Origin: Myxococcus eversor
GTDB lineage: Bacteria > Myxococcota > Myxococcia > Myxococcales > Myxococcaceae
DNA: 64,000 nucleotides
Assembly (NCBI RefSeq): GCF_010894455.1
Contig: NZ_JAAIXY010000006.1
Coordinates: forward strand, 186,001-250,000
Direction of reading: 5' to 3'
This document shows, piece after piece, positions 7,997-18,825 of this stretch. Positions within the stretch are counted from its first letter, which is position 1. Each line of letters starts with the position of its first letter. Under the pieces are notes generated by a model. That model saw nothing but the letters and a program-made list of their open reading frames with translations, was not told the DNA's origin and did no database searches. A program made the translations under genes and the position numbers.

Positions 7997-10630
7997 CTAA
8001 CGGCAGCGGGGCTGACGCTTGAGGGAAACCGTCGCCGTGGCGATGGATTCTCCGGACTCCGGCGCGGGCACGTCCACCTCCGCGTCGTTGTGGCACTTCA
8101 GCTTCAGCGTGAGCTGGCGCACGCTCGGATTCACCAACACCGTGGCGGGCGTCTCTCCCAGCTCCTGGCCGTTCGCGAAGATGACGGCGCCCGCGGGCTT
8201 GGAGTCGATCTTCACCGACACCTTGGACACCACGGGCTCCAGCTTCAGCGACACCTCGAAGGGACCATCACCCGTCAGGGGCACCCGCTTGGACGCCGGC
8301 TTGTGCTGCGGCGCGCTGATCTCCACCACCCACTCCTGCCCGGAGATGGGGACACCCTTGATGAACGCATCCGAGGCGCCCTGCGCCCGGACCACCTTGC
8401 CGTCCACCTTCACCTGGGCATCCGACGGCTGGGTGACGAGCACCAGTGACGCGGTGCGCACCAGACTCTCCAGGGCGACCTCCACCGGCTCCACGCCCTT
8501 GCCGCTGTTGACCTGGAGGGTCCGCGTGAAGGTCTTGTAGCCCTCCGCGCTCACCGTGACCATGACCTGCCCGGCCGTCACCTCGCGCAGGAGCGTGGTG
8601 CCGGTGCCCTCCACGGGGATGGGCTGGGTGTCCAACGTCACCTGCATCCGGCCACGCACCTCGGGAGGGACGCGCTGGAGGTCCAGCATGACGTAGCCAA
8701 CCCCGGGCCGGCTCGCCATCCACCCCACGACACCGAGCAGCAGGACCGCGGCCACGCCGACAATCGCGTAGAGCACCCGCTTGTCCAGGCCCCGTCGGCC
8801 CAGCGCGGGCACGGCGGCGGTCGGATGGTCCTCCTGCTCGTAGTCCTCCTCCTGCTCGACATGGCGAGGCGGAGGCGGTCGCGGCGGAGTTCCCGCGCCG
8901 AGCATGGGGGGCGGACGCGAGTGGCCGCCCTGCAGCCCCTCCGACAGCGCCGCGCGGGAGACGCCCTGCGACACGTCCGGAGGCAGCGCCGAGCGCGGAA
9001 TCCCCTGGGAGACGTCCGGCGAGGGCCCTTCCCGGACGATGCGGGGCAGCCCATCACCACCAGCGCCACGGCTGCCACGCGGTCCTGGCGCCGAGTTGGC
9101 GACCTCCGAGGGCATCAGCGTGGGCACCGTCACCGAGGGACGGGCCGGCGCGCCCGCGGGCATCAGCACGGGCATGGACGGAAGGGAGTTCCGGGGAGGC
9201 GCCTGCGGCGGGATGACGGCCGTCTTGCCCGTGGTGGGCTCGTCGTCCTCGTCGTCCGACTGCTTCGGGTTGCGCGACTCCAGCGGAGTGACGGCGCGGC
9301 CCACGGCCGCTCCCGGCTGGGTCGTCGGCTCCGGCCGCTCGTCGAAGACGTGGTCGCTGGACACCAGTTGCGTGGCCTGGACCTCGTCCTCCTTCGGCGC
9401 GGGCGCGGCGGTGGCCGCCGTCAGCCGGGGCAGCGCGGCCAGCGTGGGCGAGCGCCGCACGCCGGTGGGGGACACGGAGCCCATCGTCGCGGTGGACCGG
9501 GGCGCGCCCATGGGCTGCACCACGGGCACCGCCTGCGGGGGCGGAGCCGAGGGGGCCGCCGCGGGCATGGCCATCATCCCGCCGGAGCCACCCGTGCTGA
9601 AGCCCGTGGCCGCCTCCAGCGCGGCGAGCATGCCGTCGGGAGGACGGATGTCGGCGTACTCGGACAGGCGCTGCCGCTCGCGCTCCACTTCCTCCGCGAA
9701 GGTGGACTTCATGTACTGCATGAGGTCCTTGCGGCCGAAGATGGTCTCGCTGGTGATGAGGAAGCGCTGCAGGTCGTCGCCCAGCTCGCTGGCGTACTGG
9801 TAGCGCTCGTCCACGTCCTTGGCGAGCGCGCGCATGACGATCTTCTCCAGCACCTCCGGGATGCGCCGGTTGAACGTGGACGGCGGCGGCACCTCCGCCT
9901 TGCGCACCTTCTCCAGCACGCTGAAGTCGCTGTCGCCCACGAAGAGCCGCTCGCCCGTGAGCATCTCGTAGAGACACACTCCGATGGCGAACACGTCCGA
10001 GCGCCGGTCCAACGGCAGGCCGCGGATCTGCTCCGGGCTCATGTAGCCGAACTTGCCCTTGAGGATGCCCGCCTGCGTCTTGGTCGCCTTGCCCGCCGCC
10101 TTGGCGATGCCGAAGTCGATGACCTTGACCTCGCCCTCGAAGGAGATGAGGACGTTCTGCGGCGAGATGTCGCGGTGGACGATGTTCATGTCCCGCCCCA
10201 TCCCGTCCTTCTTCCGGTGGGCGTAGTCCAGGCCCTCGCACATCTTGGACAGGCAGAAGGCCACCAGCGGCACCGGCGCGGGCTCACCCTTCTTCCGGCA
10301 GCGGTCGAAGATGGCCCGCATGTCCTTGCCGGGGATGTACTCCATCGAGATGAAGTAGCTGCTGACGATCTGCCCCAGCTCGTAGATCTGCGCGATGTTG
10401 GCGTGGCTCAGCTGGACGCTGATCTTCGCCTCATCGATGAACATCGAGATGAACTCTTCGTCCTCCGCGATGTTCGGCAGGATGCGCTTGATGGCCACGA
10501 GCCGCTCGAAGCCGCTCGCGCCGAACTGCTTGCCGCGCCACACCTCCGCCATGCCGCCGATGTTGACGCGGTCCAGTAGGAGGTACTTCCCGAATGGGAT
10601 GGGCTGACGCTTCGGTTGAGAGGTCGTCAC
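7997..10630 (-). CDS. Membrane Ser/Thr protein kinase with C-terminal PEGA repeats
   Basis: 877 residues. The kinase domain (about 14-285) shows the glycine loop IGGMAEVWRG, VAIKRI lysine, catalytic HRDIS with D154, DFG (IDFGIAK), and a GYMSPEQ activation segment. A long Pro/Ala/Ser-rich cytoplasmic linker follows (about 340-620). One membrane helix (VLYAIVGVAAVLLLGVVGW) precedes about 240 extracytoplasmic residues that make three beta-rich PEGA-type repeats. This is a Pkn-type eukaryotic-like kinase, abundant in myxobacteria. It starts at GTG 10630 without a clear ribosome-binding site. The PEGA repeats could sense envelope ligands and the kinase signal inward. Downstream on the same strand is the AAA ATPase. 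Confidence 0.92.
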   Translation of the reverse strand: MTTSQPKRQPIPFGKYLLLDRVNIGGMAEVWRGKQFGASGFERLVAIKRILPNIAEDEEFISMFIDEAKISVQLSHANIAQIYELGQIVSSYFISMEYIPGKDMRAIFDRCRKKGEPAPVPLVAFCLSKMCEGLDYAHRKKDGMGRDMNIVHRDISPQNVLISFEGEVKVIDFGIAKAAGKATKTQAGILKGKFGYMSPEQIRGLPLDRRSDVFAIGVCLYEMLTGERLFVGDSDFSVLEKVRKAEVPPPSTFNRRIPEVLEKIVMRALAKDVDERYQYASELGDDLQRFLITSETIFGRKDLMQYMKSTFAEEVERERQRLSEYADIRPPDGMLAALEAATGFSTGGSGGMMAMPAAAPSAPPPQAVPVVQPMGAPRSTATMGSVSPTGVRRSPTLAALPRLTAATAAPAPKEDEVQATQLVSSDHVFDERPEPTTQPGAAVGRAVTPLESRNPKQSDDEDDEPTTGKTAVIPPQAPPRNSLPSMPVLMPAGAPARPSVTVPTLMPSEVANSAPGPRGSRGAGGDGLPRIVREGPSPDVSQGIPRSALPPDVSQGVSRAALSEGLQGGHSRPPPMLGAGTPPRPPPPRHVEQEEDYEQEDHPTAAVPALGRRGLDKRVLYAIVGVAAVLLLGVVGWMASRPGVGYVMLDLQRVPPEVRGRMQVTLDTQPIPVEGTGTTLLREVTAGQVMVTVSAEGYKTFTRTLQVNSGKGVEPVEVALESLVRTASLVLVTQPSDAQVKVDGKVVRAQGASDAFIKGVPISGQEWVVEISAPQHKPASKRVPLTGDGPFEVSLKLEPVVSKVSVKIDSKPAGAVIFANGQELGETPATVLVNPSVRQLTLKLKCHNDAEVDVPAPESGESIATATVSLKRQPRCR

Positions 10631-10751
10631 GTGGGGGAGGGTCCGTTCAATGGGAGCCTAGCGATCGCCCCTCTGTAGGGTCAACCACACGGAGACCCTC
10701 ACGCGCTCTCCAGGCAGGCAGGCAACAGGCACGTAGCAGCGCCAATTTTTC

Positions 10752-11564
10752 TCAAGGTTGAAGACTGGAGGTTCCCCCGTCGGTGCCGCCCTCGGCCGTG
10801 GGGGCCGGGGCATCCCGGAACGCCGCCCCGGACTCGGCCGCTGCATCCCGGAACGCCTGGCCCGGCTCGGCCGGGTCCTCCTCGGCGATGGCCGGCTGGA
10901 CCAGCAGGAAGCGCACCTTGCCCTCGGCGGAGAGCAGCTCCGGCGCCCCGAAGCGCTTCTCCGCGGAGAGGCCCACCAGCGTCACCCAGGCGCCCTTGCG
11001 CTCGGGGGCGACGCAGTACAACAGCGTCCCGGGACGGACGCCTGGGGCATCGCGTACCGGGCCCTCGCAGTCCTTTCGGACCTGGAGGGCATAGGCCGTC
11101 AGTGGCTCCCCATGCACCAGGTAGGGCGGCCGGCCCAACTCCTCCAGCAGGGGCTGGAGCACCCGGGGGTCCTCGGCCACGGCGTCCTGGCTGGAAAGGG
11201 CCTGGGCCAGCTTGTGGAAGCGCTGGAGGCTCATGGACGCCATGTCCGTGGAGTCGATGGGGATGCGGCTCTCCGCGAGCACCAGGTCCGCGAAGAGCGC
11301 GCCGACGAGGACGATGGGCAGGAGCCGGAAGCCCTTGAAGCCCTCCACCTTGCCTTGCACCAGGCCCACGACGGCGACCGCCGTCGCCATGGCGGCCAGC
11401 GCCAGCACCACCGAGGGGCGGATGGGCGAGGGCAGCTCCACGAGGGCGGAGACATCGGCGGTACGAGCGCGCAGTGCGTCGGCCAGGTCTCCTCCGTAAA
11501 TCCAGGTGATGGCGGCCAGGCTGAGCACATTGCCCAGCAGCGTCTTTCGGGAGGGGAGCGTCAT
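10752..11564 (-). CDS. Membrane protein of the ABC operon, unknown function
   Basis: 270 residues. Three hydrophobic segments lie in the first 110 residues (around LLGNVLSLAAITWIY, VVLALAAMATAVAVVGLV and LLPIVLVGALFADLVLA), followed by a soluble region and a low-complexity Ala/Asp/Glu-rich tail. No family recognised. It starts with ATG 11564, overlapping the stop of the permease (ATGA), which places it last in a four-gene operon: lipoprotein, ATPase, permease, this protein. It is likely an accessory part of that transport or extrusion system. The tail holds a repeat of the kind (Q/A)AFRDA(A/P) seen twice. Confidence 0.65.
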   Translation of the reverse strand: MTLPSRKTLLGNVLSLAAITWIYGGDLADALRARTADVSALVELPSPIRPSVVLALAAMATAVAVVGLVQGKVEGFKGFRLLPIVLVGALFADLVLAESRIPIDSTDMASMSLQRFHKLAQALSSQDAVAEDPRVLQPLLEELGRPPYLVHGEPLTAYALQVRKDCEGPVRDAPGVRPGTLLYCVAPERKGAWVTLVGLSAEKRFGAPELLSAEGKVRFLLVQPAIAEEDPAEPGQAFRDAAAESGAAFRDAPAPTAEGGTDGGTSSLQP

Positions 11565-12840
11565 CCAGCGAGCGTCCGTGCGGGGTCGGTGGCGGCGGCG
11601 CGGCGGCTGGGGAAGTACGCCCCGGCCAGCGCGGCCAGGAGTCCCAGCACCACCCCACCCAGCACCACCGGCCAGGGAAAGGAGAAGAAGCTGTCGGGCT
11701 TGAACGGGAAGTTGGGCAGGTAGCCCGCGGCGAAGCGGTTGACGCCCAGGGACGCGAGGAGCGCCACCCCGGTGCCGATGGCCCCGCCGGCCAGGCCCAC
11801 CACGGCGGACTCGGCCAGGACGATGGCCCGGATGTCGGAGCGAGACGCGCCCACGGCCTGCATCACGCCAATCTCCTTGGCGCGCGCGCGCACCGAGGCC
11901 GACAGCGCGTGGGCGATGTTCACCGCCGCCAGGATGCAGATGAGGATGGACAAGAGCGCCAGCGCGGAGGTCGTCAGCGCGACGGCCGCGCCCGTGTTCT
12001 CCGCCATGCGGCGCTCCTGGTCATCGATTTCCAGGCCCATGGCCTTCACCGCGTCCACCAGCGCGGGCACCTTGGACGGGTCCGTGGCGACGAGGGTGAC
12101 ACCGGTGAAGGTGTCCGCGTCCACGCCCGCCTCGCGGTTGATGCGCATGGCCGTCTCCAGGGGAATGGTGATGCCGGCGAACATGGCCCGGTCCGACGCG
12201 CCCACCACCTGCGTCTGCACGGAACGGCTGGGTCCCGTCGCGGAGTTCGCCGACACGTAGGAGCGGTTGAACTCCACCGGGAAGCCGAAGCCGACAATCA
12301 TGTTGGCGGAGAGCTGCGGCAGCTTGCGCGCCGGGGCGAACGTCTTGTTGTACAGCTCCAGGAGCCTCGTGGAGACGAGCACCGGAATCGGCTGTCCCTC
12401 GCCCGGGTCCTTGAACTCGCCCATCTGCGTGTCGCCCTTCACCAGAGACGGCTCCACGCCCATCGCCAGCACCTCCATGCCCATGCGCAGCTTGGTGCCG
12501 AAGAAGGCGCCGTCGTAGCGAGTCACCGCCGGCACGCGCACGTTCATCTTCCGGTGCGCCGCCTCCACGCCGGGCAGCGAGCGCAGGCGCTCCACCGCCT
12601 CCGCATCCAGCTTGCCGCCGCCCAGGAGCGAGCCCAGCGACACCGCCGCGGGCACCACGTCCACCATGCGCGCGTCGTTGGGGAAGATCTTCTCGCGGAT
12701 GACCTGGCCCACGCCCAGGCCCAGGCCGATGAAGAACACCAGCGTGCCCACGCCCATGGCCACGCCGAACGCGGAGAAGAAGGCGCCCCGGCGCTCGCGC
12801 GCGAGGCTCAGTCGTACCAGTCGGGACAGCGCGTCCAGCC

Positions 12841-12844
<4 letters not shown>
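11561..12844 (-). CDS. ABC transporter permease, FtsX/LolCE/MacB type
   Basis: 427 residues with the classic layout: one membrane helix near the N-terminus (VAMGVGTLVFFIGLGLGVG), a large periplasmic domain (about 50-285), then three C-terminal helices. It carries the conserved RAKEIGVMQAVGAS motif before the helix containing AIVLAESAVVGLAGG. In this family the permease does not pump across the membrane but couples cytoplasmic ATP hydrolysis to periplasmic work, such as lipoprotein release or extrusion. It starts at GTG 12844, overlapping the ATPase stop (GTGA), and its own stop overlaps the next gene. Confidence 0.88.
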
Positions 12845-13538
<694 letters not shown>

Positions 13539-13542
<4 letters not shown>

Positions 13543-15200
13543 GGAGTGGCCGGCTGGGTCGTGGTGGAAGACGGCGAGGTGGGGGTGAGGCGCAGGGACA
13601 TCTCCGCCTGGAGCGCGCGCTCCTTGCGCGACACGGACAGCGTCACGGCGCGCAGGTCATCGGTGGCCTCCAGCCAGCGCACGGTGGTGGCCTTGATGGC
13701 GAAGCCGCCAATGCCCCAGGCCTCCGACGGCAGGTTCTTCACCGAGTCCGCCAGCCGGCGCAAATCCAGCACCGCGCTGAACGCGGCGTCCTGGCCCACG
13801 TCCTTCAGGTCCGAGGACAGCGGCCCTTCGCCGGCCTTCGCCGCGAGGGTGGCGAGCGAGGCTTCGAGTTGCGACTGGGGCGAGGCCACCAGCAGCTTGC
13901 CGTTGGGGCCGAGCGCGAAGTGGGCACCCTCCCCCGCGCGATACGTCGTGAGGTAGACGCGCTGGCCACCCTTCAGCTCAGCGGCCTCCACCTTGGCGCC
14001 GAAGTCGCTGGAGAGCTGCGGAAGCTTCTCCAGGAGGGCCTGCGTCCGCGCGGCGTCCTCCAACTCCGACAGGGCCACGAGATTCACGAAGCGGAACGGG
14101 TTGGTGCGGCGCAAGTCGAGCGCGGGCATGCCGGAGCCGAGCTGCACCTTGGGCGACAGCGACAGGGCCAGCACCGTGCCCGGCTTGAAGTTGTCGAGCA
14201 CCTCCGCCTTCACGTCGAGCCCGCTCTTCTGCACCGCGCGCGTCAGGTAGTCGCCCACGAGGTAGGGCCACACGCCGTCGAGCTGGGACGGGTCGCCCCG
14301 GAAGCGCGCCACGAAGAAGCTGTCAGGGGGCAGGAAGCCACGCAGGTCCACCGCGTCCTTCACGGCGTCCAACGCGGCCAGCGACTCCTTCGTGTCCGGC
14401 CACGGCGCATCCGCGTGGACGGTGACGGAGCGATCGTCGATGAGGCCGGTCAGCGTGAGCCCCTGCACGGTACCGGCGGGGAGCAGCAGGCCGGTGCCGC
14501 CCGGGAGGAACACGTGGAAGTCTCGCTTCGACGGCAGGCGCTGGAGGGACGCGGCCAGGATGGGCTCCTTCGCGAGCGACTTGTCCTCGGTCTGACTGGC
14601 CAGGGGGCGCAGCGCCGCGACGGAGGGCCCCACGCCCAGGAGCGCGAACTTGCCGCCGTCGATGAAGAGCAGACCCAGCGCCGCGTCCGTGGAGCCCGGA
14701 CGGCTGAAGGTGACGAGCTTGCCGCCCGCGCCACTCTCCTCCTTCTTCTCGGAGGCTCCCAGTCGGGTGCGCGCGAAGCCGGCGAACGTCGCCTCGAGCT
14801 TCTCCGCGTCCTTGACGCCCACGACGGAGACGGCGCGATTGCCGCCGAGGAAGGCCGCGCCGGCGCCGAGTTCGGGAGCGAGGCCCGCGGCCTCCAGGGC
14901 CTGACGGCTGCGCAGGTCGACGCCCACCTGACGCATCACCGCGTTCACATAGCCCTCCGCCGAGGAGAAGCTCTGGAGCTGGGCGGCGAAGGAGGCGACC
15001 TTCAGGTTCTGGAAGCGCGCCAGCTTCTCTCCGAGCGCTCCCAGGTCGTGGATGACGACGGAGGCTTGTGCATCGCGAGGCAGGTAGCGCGCGGGGCCGG
15101 AGGCCGTAGGCGCGACGGGCCCCTCGTCCTTGCCACAGCGTGAGCAGCCCGCGATGGCGAGCACGAGGAGGAGGGTCGGAAGCCAGGCTCGGCGGAACAT
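13539..15200 (-). CDS. Large lipoprotein heading the ABC operon (DUF3352-like)
   Basis: About 553 residues. The N-terminal MFRRAWLPTLLLVLAIAGC is a textbook lipoprotein signal with the lipobox cysteine, so ATG 15200 is preferred over starts further upstream that would bury it. The mature part contains repeated segments of the form RYLPRDAQASVVIHDL and PDSFFVARFRGDPSQL, resembling DUF3352-type proteins that are found in many bacteria without a known function. It is the first gene of a four-gene operon with an ABC ATPase, an FtsX-like permease and a membrane protein. As an anchored periplasmic protein it may be the partner or cargo of that transporter; this is inference. Confidence 0.75.
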
Positions 15201-15487
15201 GGCGGCAGGACAGGACGGCTGGGCCGGAGAGTCAATGTATTCCTGTGCGGGGCGTACGTCCGCCTCCCGGCCAAGGGACCCGGATGATGGGCAGGCAACT
15301 TCGCGGGAGAGACACGGCCCGCCAGAGCGTCTCCGCGAGGTGAGCCGACGCCATTCAGTCAGCGAGTCGCACCGCGGCATTGCCAATCTGACGGGTTCAG
15401 ACGGGCCCCTTCATGGAGTCCCGCCACGGAAGAGCAAGGGCACGGCACTTGAAACACAAGCGGCGCCCTTCCCTGCCATGGAGCCCC
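15201..15487. other. Intergenic region between divergent genes
   Basis: 287 bases separating the lipoprotein-ABC operon (leftward) from a small membrane protein gene (rightward). It must hold promoters for both, but I see no convincing -35/-10 pair, hairpin or repeat. Confidence 0.5.
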
Positions 15488-15751
15488 ATGACGCTATTCG
15501 AGTTGGCAGTGATTCTGGGTGCCCTCGGGGGCGCCCTCTTCGGAGCCATCTTCGGGTGGCGAATCCATCCCGCCGTCAGCCTCGTGGGCCTCTTCGTCGG
15601 CGGAGGGCTGGGCATCTTCACCTGCCAGGCACTGCTCATGTTGGCCTTCGCCGTCCTCATCTTCGTGGAGGAGGGTCCGCGAAGAGTCATCGCACTCTGG
15701 AAGAAGCTCCTTCCTCCGCGAGACGGAGGAAGGGACGAGCAGCCACCCTGA
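15488..15751 (+). CDS. Small two-helix membrane protein, unknown
   Basis: 87 residues with two long hydrophobic segments: residues about 4-26 (glycine/alanine-rich, LAVILGALGGALFGAIFGW) and about 31-58 (VSLVGLFVGGGLGIFTCQALL and on). The C-terminal 25 residues are charged and probably cytoplasmic. ATG 15488 is chosen because the helix begins right after it, whereas starts further upstream add a basic, non-conserved-looking stretch. No family recognised. Neighbours do not suggest a role. Confidence 0.6.
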   Translation: MTLFELAVILGALGGALFGAIFGWRIHPAVSLVGLFVGGGLGIFTCQALLMLAFAVLIFVEEGPRRVIALWKKLLPPRDGGRDEQPP

Positions 15752-15789
15752 GACTCAACTCAACTCAGGAGGAGTTCGGCGATGCCGCG

Positions 15790-16596
15790 TCAGCGCACCC
15801 GAGAGCCATGCGGCAGCGGGCCGCGCGTCTCCTCGGTGAACTCCAGGAACTGCTCCATCTGCCGCACGGACTCGTCGGTGGCCTCGGCCTCCGCGCTCAG
15901 CATGGTGAGCTGCCGATTCACCACTTCCGGGTCCCGGATGGCAATCGATTGCTCGTGCGTCAGCCGCATCATGTCCTCGATGCCTGCGAGCTGGTGGCTG
16001 ACCACTTCCCTGCTCTCGCTCGCCTGTTCGAAGCGCGCCAGCCGCTTGCGCAGGATATCCACCCGGTTCTGCTTCACGTCCTTCAGCCGGGGGTTCGTCT
16101 CGCGCGCCACGTCCTCTTCCAGCTCGCGCACGTCCTTCTCGAGATTCCCCCGGTCGGAGCTGTTGAGGTACGAGCGGTACTGGTTCAGCGTGGAGATGAG
16201 CCGCAGGAACGACGTCAGCAACGCGTCCAGCCGAGGCTCGCTGTCCGACTCCAGCACCTTGCCGCCCGGCAGCTTGCGGTAGTTGGCGAGAATCTTCTCC
16301 TTGAGCCCGACGAGCTGCTGGTAGTGCTCGCGCTGCGACGGAGCCAGGTCCGCCAGGAGCGAGTCCACCGCCTTGCGCGCGGCCTCCGGGTCCGTCTGCT
16401 CGCGCGAGCGGATGGCCCGCTGGAAGCGCGGCATCGACGAGAAGAGGCCCAGGTACAGCCCCTCCAGCCCGAGCGCCAGCAAGGCGGGCAACGGCTCGCC
16501 CGTCATCGCGGCGGAGGCGGCGGCCGTGCCCAACCCCACCAGGTTGGCCGGCAGCATGAATGCGGCCTTGATGTAGTTCGGCGACTTCTTCGCCAC
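15790..16596 (-). CDS. Coiled-coil membrane-associated protein in the PspA operon, unknown
   Basis: 268 residues. Two short hydrophobic segments near the N-terminus (about residues 13-30 and 36-54) form a hairpin; the remaining 200 residues are strongly charged and helical, probably a coiled coil. Start is GTG 16596, with GGGGAGG six bases upstream. It follows the substrate-binding protein by 36 bases, and PspA lies before that, so it is probably the third gene of the operon. No named family recognised. A role in membrane maintenance alongside PspA is suggested by position only. Confidence 0.65.
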   Translation of the reverse strand: MAKKSPNYIKAAFMLPANLVGLGTAAASAAMTGEPLPALLALGLEGLYLGLFSSMPRFQRAIRSREQTDPEAARKAVDSLLADLAPSQREHYQQLVGLKEKILANYRKLPGGKVLESDSEPRLDALLTSFLRLISTLNQYRSYLNSSDRGNLEKDVRELEEDVARETNPRLKDVKQNRVDILRKRLARFEQASESREVVSHQLAGIEDMMRLTHEQSIAIRDPEVVNRQLTMLSAEAEATDESVRQMEQFLEFTEETRGPLPHGSRVR

Positions 16597-16632
16597 GTCC
16601 GACCTCCCCTTCCCGGCGCCCAGTCAATGGCT

Positions 16633-17820
16633 TCAGGGACCGCGCGCCTCCGACACGTACTTCAACGCTCCCAGGTCCCTCGTATCCTCCGCGAGTGGCA
16701 CCTGGGGTCCCTGCTTGAGCTTCTGGAAGAGCGCGGCGGCGCTCTGGTACAGCTCGTCATAGGTGACCGGCGCCTCGCCGGAAAGGCCGAAGAACGCTCG
16801 ATTGTCCGCCAGTGTCGCCGGCGGCGCGCTGCGGATGGCCTCAATCGGGTCACCCAGGTACGGCGCCACCTCGCCCAGCATCCGAGCCCCCGCCGTCGGG
16901 TCCTTCAGCACGCTCTGCCCCGCGTCCAGCATCCCTCGCAGCACCCGCCTCACCGCGTCCGGATAGCGCGCCGCGAAGTCACCCCGCGCCACCAGCACCG
17001 TGGCCACCAGGTGCGGCGCGTCCGCCGTCGTCGCGAGCACCGCCCCACCCCGGTCCTTCGCCGCCAGCTCCACGTCGCCCCACAGCCCCACCACCGCGTC
17101 CACCCGGCCCTCGCGCAGCGCCCGACCGGCGTCCAACGTGGAGGGCAGGTCCACCCAGCGCACGTCCGTCGTCCGCAGCCCCGCTCGCGCCAGCACCCAC
17201 AGCGCGAAGTAGTGCGTGGAGCTGAAGGGGTAGACGCCCACGCGCTTGCCTCGCAGGCTCGCCAGGTCCGTCACACCCACCGCCGCGAGCGCCTCCTGCC
17301 CCCGGCTGCGCCCCGCCAGCAATATCGTTCTGGGTGCCGCGTCTCGCAGCCCCGGCGCCCAGGACGCCAGCCGGTCCACCGACAGCATGGCCATGTCCAC
17401 GCCGCCGTTCTCCGCGCCAATGGCCAAGGCCTGCCGCAGCTCCTCCTCACGGCCGAAGAGCACCGCCCGCGCGTCCAGCGCATAGGCCGTCTTCAAGAAG
17501 CCCTGCGCCGCGTTGGGAGGCGCCGCCGGGTTGTCCAGCGTCGTCGCGCCACCCGCCGCGACGAGCAGCCCGGCCGCGGAGCCTCGCGGCGTGAAGCCGA
17601 TGAGCACCGGCCGCAGCGGCACGGACGCCACGTCCGCCACCGGCGCGGACACGCCCGCGGGAAAGTCTCCGGGAGACAGGCGCACCGCCTCGCGCACGGA
17701 GGGGAAGAAGCGCGCCTGGAGCGTGTCCAGGTATCCCATGCGGGACGCGAGCACCCAGCTCGCGCCCAGCACGCACAGGAACAAGAAGAGAAAGAGACCT
17801 GGCCCACGGTGGAGCTTCAT
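16633..17820 (-). CDS. Orphan substrate-binding protein, NMT1/TauA/SsuA type
   Basis: 395 residues. One N-terminal hydrophobic helix ([17 protein letters not shown]) without a lipobox would anchor it in the inner membrane facing the periplasm. The rest has the type 2 periplasmic-binding fold of the nitrate/sulfonate/taurine/thiamine-precursor family: [17 protein letters not shown] near the start, [37 protein letters not shown]. No ABC permease or ATPase is adjacent. Instead the gene sits 47 bases after pspA, an association seen in other bacteria. It may act as a sensor or adaptor rather than in import; the ligand cannot be told from sequence. Confidence 0.75.
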   Translation of the reverse strand: MKLHRGPGLFLFLFLCVLGASWVLASRMGYLDTLQARFFPSVREAVRLSPGDFPAGVSAPVADVASVPLRPVLIGFTPRGSAAGLLVAAGGATTLDNPAAPPNAAQGFLKTAYALDARAVLFGREEELRQALAIGAENGGVDMAMLSVDRLASWAPGLRDAAPRTILLAGRSRGQEALAAVGVTDLASLRGKRVGVYPFSSTHYFALWVLARAGLRTTDVRWVDLPSTLDAGRALREGRVDAVVGLWGDVELAAKDRGGAVLATTADAPHLVATVLVARGDFAARYPDAVRRVLRGMLDAGQSVLKDPTAGARMLGEVAPYLGDPIEAIRSAPPATLADNRAFFGLSGEAPVTYDELYQSAAALFQKLKQGPQVPLAEDTRDLGALKYVSEARGP

Positions 17821-17867
17821 CCGTCAGTTCCCAGGTCTCTTCCCTTCATCGTGTCAACCGCCAGGGC

Positions 17868-18605
17868 CTACTCGACCCCGACCTTCTTGCCGATGGTCTT
17901 CCCCGTCTGTCCGCTCACGTCCGACACCGGGGCGGGGCTCTCCATCAGCCCCATCTCCATCTTGAACTGCTTCACCAGTTCGTTGGCCTGGATCTTCTCG
18001 GCCTCTTCTTCAATCTGCGCGGACTGGTGGTCCACCGACTCGAGCGCCATCTGCATGCGCGCCTCGTTCACGGCGGTGCGCTCCTCCACCTTGCGCAGCA
18101 TCTCGTCGTGCGTCGAGTCGATGCCGGCGACGGTGAAGGACTCCATCGTGTCGGCCACCTTGGCCTGCCACTTGGCGCGCCGCGCGTCACGGATGGCCGT
18201 CATCGCCTCCGCCGTCTTCTTGTCCTTCTCCCGCATGAACGCCTTCTTGACGTTCAGCGCCTTCTCATACGCGAGCCGCGCCGTCTCCAGCTGCGCCTCG
18301 TTGCGCTCCAGCGCGTCCTTCTCCACCTGGAGCTTCGTCGCGTACTGCGCCGCCAGGTCGTCACGACCGGCCTGGATGGCGGCCTTCACCTTGGCCGTCA
18401 GCCCGCGCACGTCGTCCTTGTACTTGCTGTTCTCCTTCTCCAGCAGCGTCACGTTCGCCCGGACCATGGCGATGGACTCGTTCATCTTCGGGACCTGGTC
18501 GTTCAGGTCACGGATGTTCTGCTCGAGAATGAGCTCCGGATCCTCGATGGAGGAGACGAAGAAGCCCGCGAAGCTGCGCAACGCCCTCTTGAGTCTGTCC
18601 CACAT
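17868..18605 (-). CDS. pspA: PspA/IM30 family phage-shock protein
   Basis: 245 residues, close to the usual PspA/Vipp1 length, almost wholly charged coiled coil. The N-terminus ([23 protein letters not shown]) matches the amphipathic helix and early part of the family, followed by [20 protein letters not shown]. PspA-type proteins form ESCRT-III-like assemblies on damaged inner membrane and help keep the proton gradient. The gene starts at ATG 18605 with GGAGGT a little far upstream (12 bases). It leads an operon with an orphan substrate-binding protein and a coiled-coil membrane protein. No pspF, pspB or pspC is nearby, so regulation differs from the enterobacterial system. Confidence 0.9.
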   Translation of the reverse strand: MWDRLKRALRSFAGFFVSSIEDPELILEQNIRDLNDQVPKMNESIAMVRANVTLLEKENSKYKDDVRGLTAKVKAAIQAGRDDLAAQYATKLQVEKDALERNEAQLETARLAYEKALNVKKAFMREKDKKTAEAMTAIRDARRAKWQAKVADTMESFTVAGIDSTHDEMLRKVEERTAVNEARMQMALESVDHQSAQIEEEAEKIQANELVKQFKMEMGLMESPAPVSDVSGQTGKTIGKKVGVE

Positions 18606-18825
18606 GTCGCCGGTCTACCTCCGTCCAGACCTACTCGCAGTCACCTTACACGAACTCAGGGGGGAGCAAGCAGCCGCATCCGCCCCTCTGATCAGTGCTA
18701 CGCGAACTCACCTAAGGCGATTGCCGACCACCCACAAGTCCCATCGTGCCTCCCCGCTCGGACACCTCGGGTAGCAGCCCGCGAGCCGTCCCCTGGTGGG
18801 CCTCCCTCAGCGGGGACTTGCCCTG

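Noticed and set aside
6151..8022. A 623-residue open frame on the plus strand opposite the AAA ATPase gene
   Set aside because: It has no recognisable domain, is full of Arg/His/Leu/Gln and lies entirely over a well-supported gene; GC-rich codons make antisense frames open.
15130..18774. A 1214-residue plus-strand open frame
   Set aside because: It crosses several genes of the opposite strand that have clear motifs (pspA, the binding protein), and has low-complexity composition. It is a mirror frame.
18606..18825. A sigma-54 promoter before pspA, as in E. coli
   Set aside because: No GG-N10-GC arrangement was found at a suitable place on the minus strand.
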